Source: Actinomycetes bacterium
GTDB taxonomy: Bacteria; Actinomycetota; Acidimicrobiia; Acidimicrobiales; RAAP-2
Length of the DNA: 40,540 bases
Direction of reading: 5' to 3'
NCBI GenBank assembly: GCA_021794655.1
Contig: JAJYQJ010000095.1
Location: 1 to 40,540 of the forward strand
Shown: piece by piece, positions 35,501-40,540 of the stretch
Layout: each line of letters opens with the position of its first letter
How positions within the stretch are numbered: the stretch's first letter is position 1
Made by a program: the position numbers and the translations under genes
Notes under the pieces: model-generated
What the model was told of the DNA's origin: nothing
The model's input: the letters and a program-made list of their open reading frames with translations, nothing else
The model's database searches: none

Positions 35501-37225
35501 ACCGCCTTCTTAGGGCTGGGTGAGGCTCCGTCGAGTACGCCGACAGAGCCGGTGGCAACAACAGCTTCCCGATCAAAGGGGCGGTCCCCGGCAGAACAGC
35601 TCCGGGCGGTCTTCCTCCCCCCTCCATCGGCCCTGGGGCTTCCGGCTCGGGCACACCCCCGCGAACTGCGGGTGTCTTGCTTCTTCGGGTCTTTGTTCTC
35701 CCAGCCGTAGGGACGTACTGGGAGCTTGGACCAGTCGACCGGTTCCCCAGTTAAGAGCTGGCACAGCACGGCCACACAGGCGAGCTCCGCCAACGATTGC
35801 AGGTTGTACGCGGCGTTCAGGTCGCGGTCGATCACAAGACCGCACTTTTTGCACTTGAACGCCCGGTTCGAGCGCTTCAGGTTGTGGTGCACGAACTTAC
35901 AACCAGAGCACATCTTCGACGACGGATACCAGCGGCTGGCGAGCAGGAGGATGCCAGCAAACCACGCGTGCTTGTAGGAGAGCTGCCGACGCAACTCAGC
36001 GAGGGCCGAGTCGGCCTGAGCCCGGTTGGACCCCCGCTTGCTTCGACCTCTCCGCATCATGCCGGACGCGTTCAGGTCTTCGACCACGTTCACGCTGTAG
36101 GTGCTGGCTAGACGGTGCGACTCCTTGTGGATCGGGTCCCTCCGCATGTTCGCAGCCTTCGCGTGAGCACGCTTGAGCTTGGCCTGGGTCTGCTTCGACC
36201 GCTTCGAGCGTACTTTCCAAAGGCAGCGACCGGCGACGTGTCCCGTCCGCGTTGAAGCACGCCGGGCTGTTTGTGCGGTGCTGGCGGTCCATCCGGCGCT
36301 GGTAGCGGCTGATGGTCTGGCGGAGTTGTTTCTCGGCCCGCGGGTTCTCGACCACATGGCCGTCTGAGGAGGTGGCTAGGTGTGCAATACCGACGTCAGT
36401 ACCAGAGACGCCACAGGTAGCAGGCATGGAGGGCTTCCGCTTCACAATCACGTTGAACGAGACGAAACGTTCCCCGCCCTCTTGAGACAGCGTGGCCCGG
36501 AGGATCTTTGCCGATTCGTCCTTTAGTTTCAGCCTGAGCTTGTCTGTCGGCTCCTTTGTGCGCCGTACTCCGATCACCGGCAACTGCACATGATGGCGGT
36601 CTACGATCCCTATTGCTCCGGTGGTAAATGATACGGAGGCTCGCCCGCGGTACCTGGCCTTGGGCTTCGGCCAACCAACGGGGGTACCATTGCGCGTGCC
36701 GCTCTTCGATGCGAAATAGTTCTTGAACGCCGTAGCTGCTGCCTCGAAACCCGACGAGTACGCCTCCTTCGAGTTCTCCTTCCACCAGCCAACCGTTGGA
36801 ATCACTCGGTCCGCGTAGTTTCTGGCCTCTGTCGCACGAGCACCCTGGCGAAGAGCGAGGGCTTCGAGGACTTCTCTTGCGTGGATGTTCTCTACCGCCG
36901 CTTCGCGCTCGGCATCGTCTCTTGCGGTGATGAGGTCCTTGGTATCGTTCCAGATGCGTCGCATCGCAGCCTGTGACCACGGCACCGGGACCATCGTCTG
37001 CGCCCAGGTGTTAGCGTCCTTGGCACTTGCTCCCTGACGAAGGGCAAGGACTCGGTAGGTGTTCCTCGCATGGAGCTGGTCTGTTACAAGCCTGCGTCCA
37101 AAGTTGAAGGCAAACCGGCGGGCACCGAGGTGAGATGCCTCGGCAGGGTCGGCCCGCTCCCCGTCGTCAAGGCAGAACTTGTACGCCTGTTGCCTCCAAC
37201 CATCGGGGATCTGGAATCTACTCAC
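35494..37225 (-). pseudogene. tnpB: TnpB (RNA-guided nuclease family), one frameshift
   Basis: Two overlapping minus-strand frames make up one protein. The first (start GTG 37225) runs through the wedge/REC-like part and RuvC I (SGTDVGIAHLATSSDG, D277). The second gives RuvC II (NVVEDLNASGM), the zinc finger (MCSGCKFVHH and KCKKCGLVIDR) and RuvC III (VIDRDLNAAYNL). Reading GGG as GG at 36242-36244 restores FNADG-HVAGRCLWKVRS, so one extra G is enough to explain the break. All three catalytic acids and four zinc cysteines are kept. The N-terminal part carries a tandem duplication of a ~45-residue module (LALRQGASAKDANTWA and LALRQGARATEARNYA). The frameshift may be real decay, a programmed shift or a sequencing error. 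Confidence 0.88.
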
Positions 37226-37839
37226 GGTATGATCTTCTCACTAGGTTGTATCAGCGCCATCGGCCCCACGTCGTGTTTGGCGCAGTTGAGTGCTTTCTCG
37301 GCGCGGTTCTTCGCACCGCGCCTGCCATAGAGTCGAGCACAGAACGATGTCAGTACCTCGGTCATGTCCCGCACCAGGTCGTCATCGACCTCGCCCTCGT
37401 CTACAACCACCACCCTGCGTCCCTGTGCCGACAGTGCTGCTTCTAAGTGCTCGACTCCGAAGCGGGCCAGCCGGTCTCTGTGCTCGACAACAATGGTTCC
37501 GACACTGGCATCGGACAACAAGCGGGCAAGCTTGCGCCTTCGTCCGTTCATTCCCGATCCGACTTCGGTTGCCACCTCGTCCACTGACAGCCCCGTTGAA
37601 GTGGCCCACTCGGTAAGTCGAGCCACCTGACGGTCAAGGTCGCCTCGTTGGTCGTGACTTGATACCCGAGCGTAGACCACGGTACGGACGTGCTCCGCCC
37701 TCACGGTCCCGACATCAACCAGGATGAGCCGTCCCACGCGCTGTGCAGGGACGGGTAGGGTGCCGTCGCGCCACCAGCGATACGCCGTGTGCTTGCTCAC
37801 GCCCACCATAGAGGCCCAGTCAGACAAGTTCACACCCAT
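37222..37839 (-). CDS. tnpA: IS607 family serine recombinase (transposase TnpA)
   Basis: The 205-residue protein has a MerR-like N-terminal helix-turn-helix (LSDWASMVGVSKHTAYRWWR) that binds the transposon ends, and a small serine-resolvase catalytic domain: VVYARVSSHDQ with nucleophile Ser60, ATEVGSGMNGRRRKLARLL, and VEHRDRLARFGVEHLEAAL carrying catalytic arginines. The C-terminal ~50 residues (SFCARLYGRRGAKNRAEKAL) are standard for IS607. Its TGA shares bases with the GTG of tnpB. It appears complete and active-site-intact. Confidence 0.93.
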   Translation of the reverse strand: MGVNLSDWASMVGVSKHTAYRWWRDGTLPVPAQRVGRLILVDVGTVRAEHVRTVVYARVSSHDQRGDLDRQVARLTEWATSTGLSVDEVATEVGSGMNGRRRKLARLLSDASVGTIVVEHRDRLARFGVEHLEAALSAQGRRVVVVDEGEVDDDLVRDMTEVLTSFCARLYGRRGAKNRAEKALNCAKHDVGPMALIQPSEKIIP

Positions 37840-38447
37840 AAACTAGCACATACGTACGAGCACTGGTGGGCACTCGTTGGCCGGCAGTTGGTAGCCCCTG
37901 GTAGCACAAGCCACACACCTTGGTCGCGCTTGCTGTGCATTCGGCGCATGGATAGACGGGCGGATCGTTGCGGGAAAGTACTTCGATCATGGGACCTGTT
38001 GTCCGCGCTGTCGGAACAAGACCCAAGACACGACCCAGTAGCTCAGTGGTAGTGCCGAAGTCGTACTCGTAACTGAACCGGCTGCCCGCAGCAACCGTGT
38101 CAGCGAGCCGCGCGGCCATCGAGCGGGGATTCGCCGCCCACTCGTAAGCTCCGTCCACATCGTAGGCGAACGTCATGCCCGCATGATTGAAGCAGCTCAA
38201 GTGGCCGCAACACTCCACCCAGATGTGGCGGAGGAAGCTGTCGAGGTCGTCCCAGGTGGCGGTTGGCGACGCTTCGAGGACGAGCCAGTAGGACGGAGAG
38301 GTACCGGTCTTCGAGTGCCAGCAGCAGCGTGTCGGCGTCGCCGGCGCCGGCAATCCTTCCGCGGCAAGCGCGGACATGGCGTTGCATGCCAGCTTTCGTG
38401 AAGTTCTTTCTGCAAAGCCGGCACTGTCCATACGTGGGTTCGATCAT
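37820..38447 (-). pseudogene. Plasmid pRiA4b ORF-3-like protein, frameshifted and cut by the IS607 element
   Basis: The start ATG at 38447 (MIEPTYGQCR) overlaps the SEC-C gene stop (ATGA). An N-terminal zinc-finger-like motif is seen (C9, C12, H24, C28). After EDRYL the frame must shift by one base (near 38297, an extra T on the coding strand) to continue as PSYWLVLEA, then WDDLDSFLRHIWVECCGHLS and FSYEYDFGTTTEL, the pRiA4b ORF-3 signature. Near RNDPPVYPCAECTASATKVC the expected further cysteine-rich tail is lost: the coding sequence runs into the IS607 left end and stops at 37820. So there are two lesions, one insertion and one single-base indel. Function of this family is unknown; it is widespread near mobile elements. 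Confidence 0.8.
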
Positions 38448-39715
38448 GATCGGTGTTCTTCCTTGTTTCCCAACGGGCCCATACCGCAACATTTCTTGAA
38501 CTTTTTCCCGCTCCCGCAAGGACAGGGGGTGTTCCGACCAACCTTGGTCGGGTGCGATGCCGACCCGGGAGTAGTGGGTTGTGCTTTCGGCGTCATTTCG
38601 GGAAACTGGTCAAGTGGCAGTCCCTTGCCGCCGAATTCTAGCGTCGTCCTTTGGCGTACCGCGACAGCTTCGTCGCTCCCGTCTTCGAGCTCGAAGCTCT
38701 TCGAAATGGTCACCGGGGGTACCTCAGACCTCGCCTGATCCACCTGGCGCCTGAGATTCTTGGCCTCCCGCTGGAACGCCTGGGCTTCGAGCTTGTGACC
38801 GGTCTGTTCGCACACGACCTCCAGCCACTCGGCGATGGCTTCTCTATTCCTCACACCCGGCGTCGAGTATCCCTGGCGCAGGAGCTGCTCGGCCCTCACA
38901 TAGTCTTTCGGCCTGTCCCTGCCAATAGGAGCGCAGTGGCAGACCGCCCAGGCAACCCAGCCGAAACCCCAGCGTGGATCGACAGCCAGCCATCGCTCAA
39001 AGAGCTCCTCGGCCTTGCCGGCTTCGCCCACCTCGAAGTAGGACTCGGCGAGGGCCTGCCGCCGGTTCTCGGTCATCAGCTGGTCTTCGCGAGGGAACCG
39101 CGCGAGCGCTTCTTCGCAGACGGCGGCCCTCGCCAGAAGGACCTCGCGATCGTGAAGCCCGGCGTTCCAGAGGGCCTCCTCGAGGTCTTGGCTCCAGTTG
39201 TAGAGCGACTGTGTCATCGGAAAGCGATCGTCGAACTCCTTGATGGAGCGGATACCGGTGGCATCGCAGAGATGGAGGACATCGGACCAAGCGCTCAACC
39301 AGAGCTCGACTACGGCGACTCCTTCTCGCTCGAGTTCGTGGTAGCCGTGCTGAATCTTGTCGTCCAACAGCTCGAGGCACACCTTGTCCGGCCACCACCT
39401 TTGCCAGAGGGAGACCAGGCAGATCCAGATCCAGTCCCCTTCCACCTGCTCCTTGTCACTCCGAAAGCCGCAGCTTTTTATGAGAGGACGCGCCACCTCT
39501 TCAGCCGAGAACGCGCCTGCACACAGTTGCTCCAGGCTGTCGCGGTCGAAGTGCAACCCGAAGCTCCCAAGCTTCTCGAGAAGTTCTTCGTCGCTAAGAT
39601 CAGCGGCGCTGGAGCGCAACGGCCGGTTGTTGTCCGCGATCAGGCGGCCGATCTCATCGTCTGTGCCTCGCTGCTCCTCGCAGAATCGGTCGAGAGTGAC
39701 CCAGGAGATCTTCAT
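38444..39715 (-). CDS. SEC-C motif protein with TPR-like repeats
   Basis: From the ATG at 39715 the protein has 423 residues; its start overlaps the stop of the upstream small gene (ATGA), so a longer frame to 39805 is not used. It is mostly helical and acidic, with a TPR-like middle (VLLARAAVCEEALARFPRED, ALAESYFEVGEAGKAEELFE, AEQLLRQGYS). It ends with a SEC-C zinc motif, CPCGSGKKFKKCC (C398, C400, C409, C410), as at the SecA C-terminus. SEC-C modules bind zinc and partner proteins or ribosomes. No enzymatic domain was recognised. It is the middle gene of three linked by 4-bp overlaps, and the only undamaged large one. Confidence 0.82.
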   Translation of the reverse strand: MKISWVTLDRFCEEQRGTDDEIGRLIADNNRPLRSSAADLSDEELLEKLGSFGLHFDRDSLEQLCAGAFSAEEVARPLIKSCGFRSDKEQVEGDWIWICLVSLWQRWWPDKVCLELLDDKIQHGYHELEREGVAVVELWLSAWSDVLHLCDATGIRSIKEFDDRFPMTQSLYNWSQDLEEALWNAGLHDREVLLARAAVCEEALARFPREDQLMTENRRQALAESYFEVGEAGKAEELFERWLAVDPRWGFGWVAWAVCHCAPIGRDRPKDYVRAEQLLRQGYSTPGVRNREAIAEWLEVVCEQTGHKLEAQAFQREAKNLRRQVDQARSEVPPVTISKSFELEDGSDEAVAVRQRTTLEFGGKGLPLDQFPEMTPKAQPTTPGSASHPTKVGRNTPCPCGSGKKFKKCCGMGPLGNKEEHRS

Positions 39716-39858
39716 CGGGTTTCGCAGGGACCGGAGTCGGGCGTGGCGCGCAGGGGCTGGTGTCCATGCGAGATCAGCAGGTCGCCGTCGGTACAAACCC
39801 GGCAACGGTACAGGCCGGCGATCATGCAGAGCTCTGTGGTTGCTGCCACTTCGATCAT
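39712..39858 (-). CDS. 48-residue Cys-rich protein coupled to the SEC-C gene
   Basis: I propose ATG 39858 (MIEVAATTELCMIAG), 20 bp after the stop of the DUF4143 gene; a longer frame to 39981 would overlap that gene. It contains GLYRCRVCTDGDLL, a zinc-knuckle-like CxxC, then HGHQP and a final Cys, a possible treble-clef or ribbon with few residues. Its TGA overlaps the SEC-C ATG, an arrangement that suggests translational coupling. No family was recognised with confidence, and the ribosome-binding site is weak. Confidence 0.55.
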   Translation of the reverse strand: MIEVAATTELCMIAGLYRCRVCTDGDLLISHGHQPLRATPDSGPCETR

Positions 39859-39878
39859 CCCGAGTGCGGGCAGTCGTT

Positions 39879-40425
39879 TCACCTTGCCATCATAGGCTTC
39901 GCCGGTGTCGATACCGGACCGGCGGGGGTCCAAAGCCGGTCGATAGGGAGGACGAATAAACCATCGCGCCGGTACGACCACTCGCCTGTATAGAGCACCA
40001 CGCCCGCGAGGAAAGCGGTACCAGCCAGGCCACGGAGCTTGTCAAGGGGGCGCATGTCCTTGTCGAGTATTCGCGTGCCGCTCTTCACTTCGAGGCCCAC
40101 GATGGCCCCGTCGTCGCGTTCGAGGACCAGATCGACCTCGTCGCCGTCATAGGTACGCCAGTGGTACCAGCCGGTGACGCCGTCCAGCCAGGTTGCCTGC
40201 TTGATCAGCTCGCCCACGACAAACGTCTCCAGGAGGTGACCGAACTCGGTGAGGGCAACTGGGTCACGCCTAATGAGGTGCTCGGGGGTGAGGTGGAGAA
40301 GTCGCGCCGCGAGCCCCGAATCGATGAGATGAATCTTTGGGGCCTCCGACGTTCGCTTGCCGAGGGTCTTGCCCCACGCCGGGATCTGCCGGACGACGAA
40401 GACGGCTTCGAGGAGGGACAGGTAC
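39879..40425 (-). pseudogene. DUF4143 ATPase-associated gene, 5' part removed by an insertion
   Basis: The frame is open from the transposon end at 40425 to TGA at 39879 and begins inside the protein (YLSLLEAVFVVRQIPAWGK). It matches the C-terminal DUF4143 domain of AAA+ ATPases (KIHLIDSGLAARLL, EFGHLLETFVVGELIKQ, then EVDLVLERDDG and GLEVKSG), where the D...ExK pattern is that of PD-(D/E)xK-fold nucleases. The N-terminal AAA+ module would lie beyond the second element, outside the window. In-frame GTG at 40217 is unlikely to be a real start. Such proteins are often found in defence or toxin-related accessory loci, but their function is not settled. Confidence 0.75.
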
Positions 40426-40540
40426 TGACATCCTCCCCACGGCTAAAGCCCGGGGGTTCCCCTTGCACTACACCGCTGCCGATGACAGTTGCCTATCATC
40501 GGCTCTAGGCGGAGCTGAGCCCGTCTCCGATATTACCGGA
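40426..40540 (-). mobile_element. Right end and candidate omega RNA of a second TnpB-type element (continues off the right edge)
   Basis: Read on the minus strand, the sequence up to 40426 ends ...GTGGGGAGGATGTCA, preceded by AACCCCCGGGCTTTAGCC. This is the hairpin-plus-GGATGTCA terminus usual for IS200/IS605-group right ends and their guide-RNA scaffold. Upstream stems are also clear: GCCGATGA/TCATCGGC (40478-40503, perfect 8 bp, 10-base loop), GGCTC/GAGCC (40501-40521), and a GGGG/CCCC pair near 40452-40462. The host gene resumes at 40425. The tnpB itself would lie to the right of the window. Confidence 0.7.

Larger units (their letters stand above)
35400..37880 (-). mobile_element. IS607-type insertion sequence
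   Basis: A serine-recombinase tnpA overlapping tnpB by 4 bp is the diagnostic gene pair of IS607 elements, which insert at GG dinucleotides without target duplication and lack long terminal repeats. Outer limits are approximate: the left end (tnpA side) lies where homology of the neighbouring pRiA4b-like gene stops, near 37880-37910, in a sequence with GGGG; the right end lies beyond the hairpins left of 35430. Because tnpB is frameshifted, it may rely on other copies for RNA-guided retention, while tnpA looks intact. Confidence 0.85.

Noticed and set aside
38030-38060. A tRNA-like D-arm string (AGTAGCTCAGTGGTAGTGCC) on the plus strand
   Set aside because: No acceptor, anticodon or T arm follows at the right spacing, and the stretch codes the conserved YDFGTTTEL part of the pRiA4b-like protein on the other strand.
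38651-39895. A 414-residue plus-strand frame antisense to the SEC-C gene
   Set aside because: The opposite strand carries the SEC-C motif and the start/stop couplings; the plus frame has no recognisable motif and is typical of GC-rich antisense openness.

Overview
The window is a high-GC bacterial chromosome segment, most likely from an actinobacterium close to the Acidimicrobiia. This is inferred from several things. There is a mycothiol-dependent-enzyme family protein, an actinobacterial-type small DUF5679 zinc ribbon, and an Rne/Rng protein beside the TIGR03936/TIGR03960 radical-SAM pair. A complete mre cluster marks a rod-shaped cell. Most genes use ATG, but several use GTG or TTG, and many are joined by 4-bp start/stop overlaps. 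No rRNA, tRNA or CRISPR array was seen.

Layout. (1) 1-8 kb: the N-terminal part of an MFS transporter running off the left edge with an in-frame pentapeptide repeat, a stand-alone Lrp/AsnC ligand-binding domain, a secreted GH5 endoglycoceramidase-like lipoprotein, a family III CoA-transferase/racemase, a GH1 beta-glycosidase with an unusual Lys/Ala-rich leader translationally coupled to galactokinase, and a CAP-like exported protein. (2) 8-14.7 kb: a SUV3-type RNA helicase with extra N-terminal helix-turn-helix modules and a C-terminal zinc ribbon, a lipoprotein alpha/beta hydrolase, ribosomal proteins L27 and L21 (without obg next to them), a class E/F-like sortase and an M48 peptidase. (3) 14.7-30.4 kb: a long minus-strand housekeeping block. 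Transcription order from the right is MDMPI-like protein, tig, clpP, clpX, folC, ndk, mreB, mreC, mreD, mrdA, radical SAM, DUF2344 and rne, covering protein folding and proteolysis, folate, nucleotides, cell-shape peptidoglycan synthesis and RNA processing. (4) 30.4-35.2 kb: a large V4R-like/GAF/GGDEF/degenerate-EAL signalling protein, a 50-residue DUF5679 protein, and a divergent pair of a CsoR-family repressor with a CstR-like ligand set and a rhodanese. A perfect 24-bp palindrome lies between the pair. A small membrane protein follows.

(5) 35.4-40.54 kb is an accessory region. It holds an IS607-type transposon (serine recombinase TnpA plus an RNA-guided-nuclease-family TnpB broken by one frameshift, with hairpins just past tnpB that fit an omega RNA). 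The element cuts into a pRiA4b ORF-3-like gene that has its own single-base frameshift. Upstream of that gene are a SEC-C/TPR protein and a 48-residue Cys-rich protein. These three are chained by 4-bp overlaps. Further right is a DUF4143 gene whose 5' part is cut off by the right end of a second TnpB-type element at the window edge.

The points most worth follow-up are the persulfide-sensor-like repressor/rhodanese pair and its operator, the remodelled SUV3 helicase, the TnpB with a duplicated N-terminal module, the SEC-C/CxxC/pRiA4b-like coupled cassette, and the Lys-rich GH1-galK pair.
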